A stretch of 64,000 bases of DNA from Fodinicola feengrottensis (GTDB lineage Bacteria; Actinomycetota; Actinomycetes; Mycobacteriales; HKI-0501). Every line of letters begins with the position of its first letter. Position 1 is the stretch's first letter. The notes beneath the pieces were generated by a model. It ran no database searches, was not told where the DNA came from, and saw only the letters and a program-made list of their open reading frames with translations. Shown here one piece after another: positions 25,601-35,446 of the stretch. The stretch spans positions 1-64,000 of the forward strand of contig NZ_WOTO01000041.1 of assembly GCF_010993775.1 (NCBI RefSeq), given 5' to 3'. Both the position numbers and the translations under genes were made by a program.

Positions 25601-28600
25601 TATGGGCATCCTATCGGCGGGGTGTGGAGGCATTCTTCGCCATCCCGAGATACACGAACTGGCCACTTGTCGACCTGCAGACGCCGGAATCGGGGATCAC
25701 TCTGAGCCGGTTTGGTCAGCGGCTGGGCGCCCTCAACGAAGGACGGCCCACCCAGCTCAGCCAGTGGACGTGGGGTGTCCCGCTGGACAAGCTGTCCGAG
25801 ATTCTGGGAGTACGCCGAACAAAACTCCGATCGCGTTGGCGCACTGGGTCCGATGCTCGGCGACAGTAGCAGCCTGCTTTCCGATGGTCGTGAGGTCGGC
25901 GGAATCATCGCTCAGGAGTTCGCGGATTTCATCGATCGGTCCAGCCTGGGAGTGGATTCGGGGTCGCTGGCACTGGAGCGTCGGACGCTGGCGGGCCTCA
26001 TGACCGGTGTATATCCGCATCTGGTCGCGCGCTTCTACACCGAGTGGTCCAACCAATCCATCACGAAGTCCTTGATAACCGCGCTGTTTCGGGTCGACTT
26101 CGTCGGCATCCACGACGGCCTGCCGCCACTGGTTCATCAGTTCTTCGAAGCCGAGGGCGATCGTGTCAGGGAGATCATCATCGGCTTCCTCAACACCAAG
26201 GTCCAGGACAGCGTCGCCTACCACGATTCGTGGGAGGCCGCCGTTGAGCTGGACATGGCGGACGTGGACGCCGACCGCATCGACTTGTTCCTCAACCGTC
26301 AACATTCCCATCTGATGAACAACTTGTTGTATGGCAGGACGATGCCGGACGGAACGCCGATCCCGCGAGTCAGCTTGGCGGACTTCTTCGGGCTCAAGTC
26401 GTCGCAGGCCGAGCTGGACCATGTCACGGTCGACGGCCGGCCACTGACGCTGCTCGGGATCGAGTTCCGCAGGTGGCGCGGGCGGGGCGGTGGCCTCGGT
26501 GCGGTCGGCCGACGGACTCTGGAGTTTCGGGAAAAAATAAGGGAAACGATGGGTGCGGGCAGGTTAACCGACACCGAGGCCGCCAGCCGTAGTCGCGCCG
26601 TCGCCCAGATGATCTCCTACCGGGGGCAGGAAAACCGGCGGATCGCCAGAGCGCTGGACGGTTTGGGCGGGGGGGAATGGCGGCGATGCCGCACGTGCCG
26701 GCGGCGAACCAGAACCTGGCAGCGGCGCTCCTTGGCCTGCGCCACGCGACCCACGTGCATGAGTCGATGGTCGGGAGCTTCGGTGTCGATGACCACCGTA
26801 CGGTCAGTGCGGCTCGCCACCTTGATGAGGCCGAGCGGCTTGTCGATGACGCGTACGCGCTGAAAGATCGCGCTCTTTTCGGTGAGTTCGCTGGGTCCAC
26901 CGATCGTCTTCCCGGCGAACCGATGGAGTTCGGCGGGCTCCGGGATGGCACCGCGGACGACGGTTTTCTGGTGTCGGGTTCGGTGTTGCGCAACGGGAAG
27001 GTGTGGCCTGCTGAGAACGTCGTACGAGTGCCGAGTGGGTATTACCTGCGTGGTCCAGACGATGCGGCCGCGGCCAGGGAGTTGGAGGCGGCAGGGCGGT
27101 TGCCCAGCCAGCCGGGCTGGGCCGTCTTTTTCGTGCACGGGACCGATGGCAGTCGGGTACGGGTGGGGAATCAGCTGCTGTCGGCGGCGCAGTTCCAGGA
27201 ATTGGTCCGGTCGCGGCCTGGTACGGCGGGAAAGAAGCTCGCGTTGGTGTCGTGTTTCACCGGCGGACAGGGTATTGGCCAGGGTTTCATGGAACGGCTG
27301 GGAGCGCTCTGGGAGCCCGGCGGGTTGGCGGCCGCGACGGCCGTTGGCCAGGACGCGCAGGGCCGGTGGGTTCCCGAAGACGGTCAGTGGATCGACTTCA
27401 CCGGCGGTACGGTCACACCGCGGGTGGTCGGTGGCGACCTGGTGTCCACCCTCAAGGCGTTGGCCGGGCCGGATCCGCTCGTCACACCGCCGTCCGGACT
27501 GCAATGGCAGGGCCGCGTACTCGCGCTCGGTGGCTGGGCAGCGTATCCCTCGCGCCTCGAAGAGCTCAGAGACTGGGCGACGGGGATGAAACGTCCGGTC
27601 GTGGCCGTGTACGCGTCGTCGTCGGTGGACAGGAACCGGCTGATGGCGGACCTGGAGACCACGCTGAAGCGGTCCGCCCGGATCGGCGTCCATCCGGTGG
27701 TCTACGTGATGGCGGCGCCGGCGGACGAGCTGGAAACCCTCCGGCAGCTCTACCGGCCGGTGGTAGTTCGGCACGACAGCGCTGGCAAGGACGGCGTGAC
27801 GCGGGTGTGGGCGCCTGACGGCGAGCAGATCCTGCTGGAAGCCGAACTCACGCGAAGCGTGTTCGAGCAGGCTGACCAGCTGCCGGGCGTACCGACCGGG
27901 CACGAACTGCCGGCGGTGCTCAACGACTGGCTGTCACTTGACGACTGGCCGGCAAGCGAGGCGTACCTGCGGGCGCATGTCGACGAGCTGACGGCACCTG
28001 GACTTCGCCGGCGGCTGGCAGGTCTGCCCGAGGCGGCGCCGTACGAGCTGCTGCTCGATCTGGTGAAGTCCGCCGGACTGTCCGATCCGACGGCCGCCCG
28101 GTACGTGCCGGCGCAGCCGTTCAGCCTGACCAACCTGGAGCCGGATTTCGAGCCCGCCGACGCGCCGCTGGACGCGTTCGTCGTCGACCTGCTGACGCCG
28201 AAAACGTCCTTGGAAGAACGCAAGCCCTGGCTCGACCGGTTGCTGCGGCTGATCTCCAAAGGCCAGCTGGCTCCGGGCGAGATGGCCATGCTGGCCGCAA
28301 CCATCGACGATGCCAACGCCGTCGTGTTTGAAGCCGTCGGGAAGGTGCTTGAGCTGGTGCCCGGGCAGGCCGAGCAGCTGACCGAGCGCATCGCCGAGCA
28401 GATCACCGCCCCGACCAGGGAATCGCCCAGGATCGTTGACCAGTTGCTCGGTCTGTCCCGGCTGCGGGCGACGGCGACGCCCGGCACGAGCGGCACGCCG
28501 TGCCGGCTGGATCCGCAGGACAAGGCCGCCTGGATCTACCGGATGACCGAGGTTCACGAACTGCTGAAGAACAACGAGATGCCCCAGCTGAGCGAACGGC

Positions 28601-28710
28601 TGAAGAACACCCCGCTGGCCGCTCTCTACCAGCAGCAGGACGGAAGCCGCGAGCATCACGCGTACCTGGTCAACCTGATGATCGAGAGGTTGTCTCTCTG
28701 CTATGGCTGA
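13672..28710 (+). CDS. Giant protein 2: multi-enzyme protein with triplicated papain-like/amidoligase-like cassette
   Basis: About 5,000 residues if read through roughly a dozen frame breaks (near 14370-14510, 17480, 18010, 18490, 20500-20530, 21005, 22060, 22500, 22850, 25800 and 26670). I found no stop that the neighbouring frame does not bridge. The ATG follows GGGGGAG, 19 bp after giant gene 1. Modules in order: an N-terminal alpha/beta module; cassette 1 (Cys at 16777, His at 17011); a metzincin motif HEVGHFWGLRDE with VMG at ~19341-19430; cassette 2 (Cys 19671, His 19896); an amidoligase (GNELEYDA 22873, ELPSPIL, GSHIHVSV ~23180, VELRIPDG); cassette 3 (Cys 24817, His 25063); and a clan-CD-like pair VFFVHG (His 27136) / LVSCFTG (Cys 27253). 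There is no signal peptide or WXG domain. Function is unknown. The module set suggests peptide-bond cleavage or ligation on a protein or wall substrate. It may in reality be more than one protein. Confidence 0.6.
16741..18546 (+). repeat. Cassette copy 1 within giant gene 2
   Basis: In order: papain-like segment (EACLDFVQKFAGKAFPAGVR, then SWDAVRERL, VLAGRP, IGHALAVWYDG); a link SLPRALVDAS..DKNGVQWG; an amidoligase-like stretch (FKVVIDHG, AEFVTQ); a QWT-containing region; a helical block QRALEGVVALLYPYL and RIREII; then NNLLFGDRLPDGRPVRRVP at 18181-18236. Frame breaks fall near 17480, 18010 and 18490. Confidence 0.75.
19640..21560 (+). repeat. Cassette copy 2 within giant gene 2
   Basis: The same module order as copy 1: DICLTFLQDVGADAFPSGIR, SWDAVLDRV, VLAGRP, IGHGVVVWFDG; SVPRALVDAS..DENGVRYG; YRIEVDHA and PEFVT..ILPGE; QWTMGVP; QALEGVVALLYPYL, FVGNRATL, RIREAI; NNLLFGSRMPDGTPIRRVP near 21101-21157; then a helical tail rich in Ala/Glu. 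Frame breaks fall near 20500-20530 and 21005. Confidence 0.75.
24780..26670 (+). repeat. Cassette copy 3 within giant gene 2 (most diverged)
   Basis: The same order with more divergence: GACEVWAGEAVAAIFKGGVR, MGRPGTAGHAAVAWYDG; TVRTLLDPPSVDEDGIPY; LEFEAL, YKIVLDNG, FEFVTDRYATVPGE; QWTWGVP; FRVDFVGIHDGL, DRVREIII; NNLLYGRTMPDGTPIPRV near 26317-26373. The putative Cys and His are kept. Frame breaks fall near 25800 and at the 3' edge. Confidence 0.7.
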
Positions 28711-28749
28711 CGCCGGCGTACGCATCACGACTGATCGAGGAGGAAGCCG

Positions 28750-30770
28750 ATGAGCCCCAGCCAGGTGATGCTCGAACTCTGCGCGGACAGCCGGCTGGCT
28801 CCGCCGCCGGAAACCGGCGGCATGTATCTGCACCTCAACGGCGCGGGCAAGGCTGAGGATGATCCGCACTACGGCGAGGCCAACACGCGACCGCCGATGC
28901 CGGAGATCATCCCGCTGAGCCACGGACCGGGCGGGCTCGACAAGTCACTGGTCATGGGCTATCTGGACCGCACTCCGGCGGAGGCGCTCGACCGGAGGGC
29001 GTACGTGCCGCTGCTGTCCGTGCAGGGCCGGCTGGACCTTCCCGGTCTCGCCGCGCTGGCCGACGACCTGCGACTGCCCGTCCAGATTCGAGCCGCTCAC
29101 CTGGTCCCCGGCGGCCAGCCGCTTGGGCTCGCGCAGGACCGTGTGGTGCCACTCGACCAGCACGGCAGAGCCACCTCGCTGGACCGCGCTTGGATGCTGC
29201 GAGTGGTGCCGGCCGCCAGCCGCTCGGCCGGTGTGTACGGCGACGTTACGGCCGAGATCGCGGAGATCTGGGCGGACCGGCCGTACCTGTCCGGACGGCT
29301 TGTCTTTGGGCCCAACGGCGTCGAGCTCGGCTTGCCGCCGGGGCTGGTCGACCACTCGTACGGACCGGTGCTGGCCGGCTTCGGCCGGCCGCTGGACAGT
29401 GCGGACACCGACGCCGTTCGCAGAGCCGGCAGCGAGACCGTCGTGGTCGCTGGGTACGCCGAGCTGCTGCGGCTGTTGGAGTCGCCGACCAGCGGCCGGG
29501 GAATCGTCGAAGTCGACGACGAGCAGGGGGTGACCAGGATCTTTATCGGCGACAACGGCCCGCAGGGGGCCGCCGTGATGGACCCAGGCACCGGCCAAGG
29601 GGTGGTGCTTGCGCAGAACCGGCAGCAGATCCGGTTCACGCCGTACGTCGGCACCTTGGTTGACCTTCTCCACGAGCTGAGGTTCGGTCCCCAGGGGCAG
29701 TCGTCCCGGCCGATCGTTCTCCCGCCCCATGCCACTGTGTACGGCCAACCCACCGGCACTGTCACCCCTGGAATCACCGTGCTTGGCGACGGTGTTCCCG
29801 CTTCCTTCCTGGACACCCTGGTCCCGCTGGTCGCGAAGGTCGGCCAGCCGATCGTTGTCCTGGGCAAATTCCAGGCCGATGACAAGCCGCGGCATGAGCT
29901 GACCACCCAGCTCGGTTCGTTGTTCGAGCAGCATTTGTGGGCCGGCAAGGTGCCGATCGTCATCAACCGCGGCATGTCCGAGACCAGCGAACTCCACGGC
30001 TTCTGGACGGCTACCGAGCCTCGCTGATCCATCAGGTCCCCGGTCGTACCGCCGCGATGCCGGCCGCCGGTGGCCTGGTGTCCTTCCTCGGCAACCCGTG
30101 GACAGTTCGTGAAGGGGTCCCCGCGGGGACCCCAGCGGCTGGTCCGGTGCACGACGACCTCACGCTGGATCTGCTGTTGTTCGCCGCTGGCAACCGCCGC
30201 CGTACGGTGGGCTCCCCGCCGCCGGAGCCGGTTCAGGAGTTTGTCACCACGCCGTTGACGATCCATTTCGGCGCAGGCTCGCTGCCGGACCTGCCCGTCA
30301 GGACACTCGGGCCGGTGGTGCGGCAGGTCGCCGCCCGTGCTCCGTTCTTCGCCGCGCACAGCGCCGCCCTGGACCTGGTCGAGTTGGGTGAGGCTGACGG
30401 GGTCGCGTCCTATCTGACCGAGGAAACCGGCCGCGGACAGCAGATTTTCCAGCGACTGCTCGCGGCCCCGGACAAGAGCGCGGCCGGGCGGGAGCAACGC
30501 GTACGGCAGCTGGTGCCGCTTTACGCCGCGCTGGCTGGGGGCGAAGCGGCCGACATGGCGAGCCACGCGACCCTGGGCGCGCTCAACGATCTGCTGACCG
30601 GGGCGGCGGCGCCGGACGCGGCCGTCCATCGGATCAGCCAGTACAAGAAATACCTGCCACCCGAGGCGAAGGCACCCCTGCTGCTGGGGCTGCGCGACCT
30701 CAAGGTGGTCCTGCCAGCGGACCAGGAGGCGCATCTCGACGCGGTGATCACCGCGATCCTGGAATGCTGA
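28750..30770 (+). CDS. Third protein of the giant-gene operon, function unknown
   Basis: About 673 residues when read through a frame break near 30000 (SELHGF then LDGYRASLIHQVPG). ATG follows the strong Shine-Dalgarno GAGGAGGAAG, 39 bp after the giant gene 2 stop. No known domain is recognised. It contains alpha/beta stretches resembling the modules of the two giant proteins, for example GITVLGDGVPASFLDTLVPL then QPIVVLGKFQ and KVPIVINRG near 29780-29960. The C-terminal ~200 residues (DDLTLDLLLFAAGNRRR onward) are helical and resemble the helical end of giant protein 2 (KSPWLDRLLRLI-like, RLLSKGQ-like composition). Shared modules and co-orientation imply that it works with them. No signal peptide is seen. 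Confidence 0.6.
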
Positions 30771-30773
30771 AAG

Positions 30774-31847
30774 TCAGGAAGAGACCGCCGGCCGGCGGGG
30801 ATGGGCCGGTCCGGCGGGTACGTGCGATGGGCGTTTCGCGTCGAGTTCCGCGCGGAGCGTAGGGACGATTTCCTCGCCGAGGATGTCGAGCTGCTCCAGC
30901 ACGGTCTTCAGCGGCAGGCCGGCGTGGTCCATCAGCCACAGCTGGCGCTGGTAGTCGCCGAACTGCTCGCGAAAGGTCAGCGTCTTGTCGATGACTTCCT
31001 GCGGGCTGCCGACCGACAGCGGCGTCTGGCCCAGGTAACTCTCCAGCGACGGCCCGTGCCCGTACACCGGTGCGTTGTCGAAGTACGGCCGAAACTCGGC
31101 GATCGCGTCCTGCGACCTCTTCCGGATGAACGCCTGCCCACCGAGGCCCACGATGGCCTGGTCGGCCGAGCCGTGGCCGTGGTGTTCGTACCGCTGCCTG
31201 TACAGCTGAGTCAATTGCTGGAAATGCTCTGTCGGCCAGAAAATGTGATTGGCGAAGAAGCCGTCGCCGTAATAGGCAGCCTGCTCAGCGACTTCCGGGC
31301 TGCGGATCGACCCGTGCCACACGAAAGGCGGCACCCCGTCCAACGGTCGTGGTGTCGATGTGAAGCCGTGCAACGGCGTACGAAACCTCCCTTCCCACTC
31401 CACCACGTCTTCCCGCCACAACCGATGCAGCAGCTGGTAGTTCTCCGTCGCCAGTTCCATGCTCTGGCGAATATCCTTGCCAAACCACGGAAACACCGGA
31501 CCGGTGTTGCCGCGGCCCAGCATCAGGTCGACCCGGCCGTCGGTCAGATGCTGCAGCATCGCGAAGTCCTCGGCGATCTTCACCGGGTCGTTCGTGGTGA
31601 TCAGCGTGGTGGCGGTGGACAGGGTGATCCGGCTGGTCCTGGCCGCCACATACCCGAGCATCGTGGTCGGCGACGACGGCACGAACGGTGGGTTGTGATG
31701 CTCGCCGGTCGCGAACACGTCCAGCCCGACTTCCTCCGCCTTGCACGCGATCGAGACCATCGCCTTGATCCGTTCGTGCTCGGACATCGGCACACCGGTG
31801 GTGGGATCGGTCGTCACGTCACCGATGGTGAAGATCCCGAACTGCAC
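30774..31847 (-). CDS. LLM class flavin-dependent oxidoreductase (luciferase-like)
   Basis: A 357-residue TIM-barrel flavin monooxygenase of the bacterial-luciferase superfamily. Family marks are FATGEHHNPPFVPSSP, ARTSRITLSTATTLITTNDP, DGRVDLMLGRGNTGP and FVWHGSIRSPEVAEQAAYYGDG. Substrate is unknown; the family uses reduced flavin supplied by a reductase. The GTG start is chosen because TAGGAG lies 8 bases upstream and the protein then begins at the first beta strand (QFGIFTIGDV). It lies 9 bp downstream of the LuxR-type regulator stop, so the two are probably co-transcribed. It converges on the giant operon with 3 bp between stop codons. The frame is intact. Confidence 0.9.
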   Translation of the reverse strand: MQFGIFTIGDVTTDPTTGVPMSEHERIKAMVSIACKAEEVGLDVFATGEHHNPPFVPSSPTTMLGYVAARTSRITLSTATTLITTNDPVKIAEDFAMLQHLTDGRVDLMLGRGNTGPVFPWFGKDIRQSMELATENYQLLHRLWREDVVEWEGRFRTPLHGFTSTPRPLDGVPPFVWHGSIRSPEVAEQAAYYGDGFFANHIFWPTEHFQQLTQLYRQRYEHHGHGSADQAIVGLGGQAFIRKRSQDAIAEFRPYFDNAPVYGHGPSLESYLGQTPLSVGSPQEVIDKTLTFREQFGDYQRQLWLMDHAGLPLKTVLEQLDILGEEIVPTLRAELDAKRPSHVPAGPAHPRRPAVSS

Positions 31848-31856
31848 GGCGAACTC

Positions 31857-32497
31857 CTACGCGGCTGGCGACGACTTCTCGGGCAGGTGGCCCAGCTCGA
31901 TGGCCATCCGGGTCAGGTCGGCCTTGTTGTTCACGTTGAGCTTGGCGCGCAGCCGTTTCGCGTACGTGTGCACGGTCGCCTGCGACAGCCCCATCCGCCG
32001 CGCGACCTGGGCGTGGGTGTAGCCCAACGCGATCCAGCGCAAGGTCTCGATCTCGCGCGGAGCCAGCCCGCTCGGGTCTTCCTCGACCTGCCGGGACAGC
32101 TCGGCCTGAAAGCGGTCGACCAGCCGCGGGCACAGCGAGAAGCCGCCTTCGGCGACGGTCCGCAGGGCCGCCCGTACGGCTGTCTGCTCGCTCTGGCGGG
32201 TGATGCAGCCGCGGGCGCCGGCCCGGATCGTGGACAGCAGCGTGGGCGGCTGTTCCCAGGACGCGCACACCAGCGGGCGACCGACGGCCGCGGTCCGCGA
32301 GACCAGCTCCAGGCTGGTGGTGGCCAGCTGTGCGGGCAGGTCGACGACCACGATGTCGTACGCGCCCGGCCCGGTCCGGGAGAGGTCGTCCAGCGTGCTG
32401 ACCGAGTCGGCCACCCACAGGTTCGGGTCCTGGCCGACGAGCCTTTCCATGCCCCCCGGGACACCGGCTGGTCGTCGACGATCGCGACGCTGAACAC
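31857..32497 (-). CDS. LuxR/NarL-type response regulator
   Basis: About 213 residues. The receiver begins VFSVAIVDDQPVSRG with the acidic pair, then DIVVVDLPAQLA carrying the phospho-acceptor Asp region. The C-terminal LuxR HTH is LAPREIETLRWIALGYTHAQ then VARRMGLSQATVHTYAKRLR and LNVNNKADL. The frame breaks at the CCCCCC run near 32455, between PVSRG and MERLVGQDPN. GTG at 32497 follows GGAGGTGG. No adjacent histidine kinase is seen, so it may be an orphan. It is upstream of, and probably co-transcribed with, the LLM oxidoreductase. Confidence 0.85.
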
Positions 32498-32800
32498 ACG
32501 CCCACCTCCACTTGGCACCTCCACAGCGACTGGTTCGCGTCCTTCGCCGCGGGCCGCCGCGAGGTCGCTGCCCCCATGACGGACCGGACCGCACCGGGGT
32601 TCACCGATGGGGCACTTTTCTGGTGGCCAGCCGAGTCCCCGAAGAGTGGACAGGCCCGTACTGGCCTGGGGGTACTACCCTCTGGCTAGGTCCTGTCTGG
32701 TGAAGTCGCCCCGCTGCGGAGTGAACCCGACGGCCGGTGCGTACGTAATAGGCATGTGGCGTGCCGAAGCGGTCCTGACGCGTTGAGGAACTGATACCGA
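32498..32800. other. Divergent intergenic region (303 bp)
   Basis: Separates the response regulator from the anti-sigma-type gene and must hold both promoters. I see only their Shine-Dalgarno sequences and no convincing -35/-10 pair, repeat or RNA structure. Confidence 0.5.
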
Positions 32801-33602
32801 GTGGACTTCACGGAAGAGCAGCACGTGCGGCTCTCGCTGGGCCCCTACCTGCTGGGCGCGTTGGACGCGACCGAGCGGGTCGAGGTCGAGCGGCATCTCG
32901 CCGCCTGCGGACCGTGTCGGGCCGAGTCCGACGAGCTCACCGGGACAGGTGCGGCGCTGGGGCTGTTCTCCGAGCAGGAGTCCCGCGACATCATCGCCGA
33001 GTTCGGGATTACCCGCCCGGTCGCTGGTTCCGGACCTCAGGTCACTGACCAGCCGTCGGCCGAACCGGCCCGACCGGCCAAGCCGCCGCCAGGCTCCAGG
33101 CGCCCGGGCGGAGTGACCCGGCCGAAGTCCAGGGGGCCGGGTCGGCAGCGGTGGTCTGGCCTGCTCGGCCGGCGTCGACGGGGGACCGGCCTGCTGGGTG
33201 TTGCCGCCCTGGTGCTGGTGGTCTTCATCTCGGCGACGATCGTTGTCAGCCTGCTCGTCGGTGATCAGGGCGGCGGCGGCCGGCAGGACCAGGGACCGGT
33301 CCGCCTCGCGGCGACCGCGGGCGCCTCGAACGGCGCGACTCTCTCGGTGGTGGCCGTCACGAACGGCACCGGCGTCACGGTCCGGGCGACCGTCTCCGGG
33401 CTACGGCCGGACACCACGTACAAGCTCTACGTCGTGACCTTGGATGACCAGACGCGCCAGATCACCACCTGGGTCGGCTCGGCCGCGCCACACGACCTCA
33501 CCGCGCGACGTGCCGGTCGCGCTGTCGAACCTGGCCTTCTTCACCGTCGCCGGCGCGGACGGCACACCGGTCATCTCGGCGGCCGTCCCGAAGTCACGCT
33601 GA
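32801..33602 (+). CDS. Zinc-finger (zf-HC2) membrane anti-sigma factor-like protein
   Basis: About 267 residues. The N-terminal cytoplasmic anti-sigma domain has the H-x3-C-x2-C zinc motif HLAACGPCR near residues 32-40. A basic Pro-rich linker leads to one transmembrane helix (LLGVAALVLVVFISATIVVSLLV). The outer domain resembles the RskA-type beta sandwich (TVSGLRPDTTYKLYVVTLDD). Near 33500 the frame breaks; the true end reads ARDVPVALSNLAFFTVAGAD and stops at 33600-33602. The GTG start follows GAGGAAC. No ECF sigma gene is adjacent, so its partner lies elsewhere. Known relatives hold a sigma factor inactive until a signal triggers release. Confidence 0.8.
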
Positions 33603-33641
33603 CGACTCGCCGGTCACCGCGAGAGTCGCTGGAAGAACACC

Positions 33642-35446
33642 TCAGAAGGCGCCCGCCTCCGGCGGATGTGGGACACCCGCCGGAGCCATCGGGACACCTG
33701 CCGGCTGCATATTCGGCTGCATAGTCGGTTGCAGAGTTGACTGGACGGTTGGCTGCATGACCGGCTGCTGAGTTGGCTGGATGGCCGGCTGCATAACTGG
33801 CTGCATGACCGGCTGCGTGACCGGCGCGGGAGCTGGTACGGGTGCCGCCGGCGGCGGGGGTGGGGTCGGCCGCGGGTCGGCGACGACGTCGTCCGCGACG
33901 GGCCGGATCAGCCTGCGTACGCGGAAGAACAGCAGCACGGCCGAGACGATGCCGACGATCGTCACGATGATCACCGCGGTGATCCGGTCGCGCCCGCCGC
34001 CACCACACTGGTGCCGAACCGCTCGGTCGGCGGTGAGATCGACTGCCGCTCCTCGGGCAGCGCGCGGGTGACCGACTCGGCGGGGTTGATCATGCCGAAG
34101 CCGTAGTGGCTGTCCGGAACGGCTCCGCTGGACATCCGGTCCGCGGTGACCTCGACGCGATGCACGACCTGGACCGCTGACAGGCCCGGCAGCGCGGCCC
34201 GTACCAGCGCGACCTCGGCCGCGACGAAAGCCACCGAGAACTGCGTACCGTTGGCTGGCACCGTCCCGGTGCCGGTGATGCCGAGAGTCGAGACGTTCAT
34301 GCCGGGAGCGACCACGTTCACCGTGCCGACCTGGTAGGCGGCGGCGAGGCTTCCGTCCACGCCGACGCCACCGACCCGCAGCGTGGCCGCCTTCGCGCCG
34401 GCCAGCGCCGGGTTGGTCGATCCTGACGTACCCGCTGCCAACACCACCACGATGTCCCGACCGACTGCCGCCGCGATCGCCTTGGCCACGGCCGGATCGT
34501 TGACGTTGACATAGGAGCCGAGCGCGATGACACCGGCTCCGGCCGAGACGGCCACCTGGATGGCCGCGGCCTCGTTCGCCGGGGTCGCGGTCGGGGTGGT
34601 CGTCACCACCCGTACAGGCAGCACGGTGGCGTCTGGCGCGACCCCGGACATGGTGCTGCCGCCGGCCGCCTGGGCGACCACGATGCCGGCCATCCCGGTT
34701 CCGCTGCCCAGGCAGTCGGTGTTGCCGCGGCCACTGCCGGACACCACGTCCGCGCCGATCGCGATATGCCCGGCCAGCTGCGGCAGGCTGCCGTCCGCAC
34801 CGGAGTCCACGATCGCGACCAGCTGACCCTTGCCGCGCGTACGGCTCCAGGCCTGGTTCGGGGCGAGCCGAAGCGCCGCCCAGTTGGACGGGGAAGTCGA
34901 ACTGGCCGCGGCGGCGCAGTGGCCACCGAGGTTCACCGGCTTGGGTGGCGGCGCGGTCGGCAACGCTCCCGGATTGCCCGGTGGGGCTTCTCGCGCGCGC
35001 CGCTGCCGGGTCCGCTCTTGGGCACTGGCTGGCCGTTGGCCGGCGGGCTGCTGCCCGGGCCGGGAGCGGCGGCCGGTGGCGGCCCACCAGCGGGCAGCAG
35101 ACCGTACTGCACGCCGGCGCCCACCGCGTCCCACGGCAGCACCATCTCCCCCCCTGGTGCAGCGAGTCGTTCGCCTTGGCGAGCTTCCCGCCGTCGCCCT
35201 GCGACCGGCCGACGTTGAGGTTGTAGATGTCGCCCGACCGGTTCGCGGTGCCCAGGAACCGCTGGGCCAGCTCGCTGAGATTCTCCGGCGAGCCCTGGTA
35301 AGTGCCGGTCACCGTGTAGTACTTCACGTATTGCGAGCTGTCCGGGTCGGCCACTGCCGGACTGCTGAGCATGACAACGGCAAGTGCCGTGACCAGCCCG
35401 AACACCGTCCGTCCGGCGGCCCGGCGGGGGGACCACTCGCGCTCAT
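33642..35446 (-). CDS. LysM-subtilisin (mycosin-like) membrane-anchored protein, predicted inactive
   Basis: About 600 residues read through breaks near 35430 (G6 run), 35150, 35000 and 34010. Order: twin-Arg/hydrophobic signal peptide (TVFGLVTALAVVML); LysM-like segment (YYTVTG...LSELAQRFLG...IYNLNVGRSQGDGG); Pro-rich linker; subtilisin S8 domain; C-terminal transmembrane helix (AVIIVTIVGIVSAVLLFFRV); and a Pro/Gln tail with QPVMQP repeats. This layout is that of T7SS mycosins. Only the catalytic Asp is present (VAIVDSGAD). The His position reads DCLGSGTGMAG, the oxyanion Asn reads AAGTSG, and the Ser position reads NGTQFSVAF. ATG at 35446 overlaps the upstream stop (ATGA), so it is translationally coupled to the transglycosylase-like gene. 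Confidence 0.8.
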
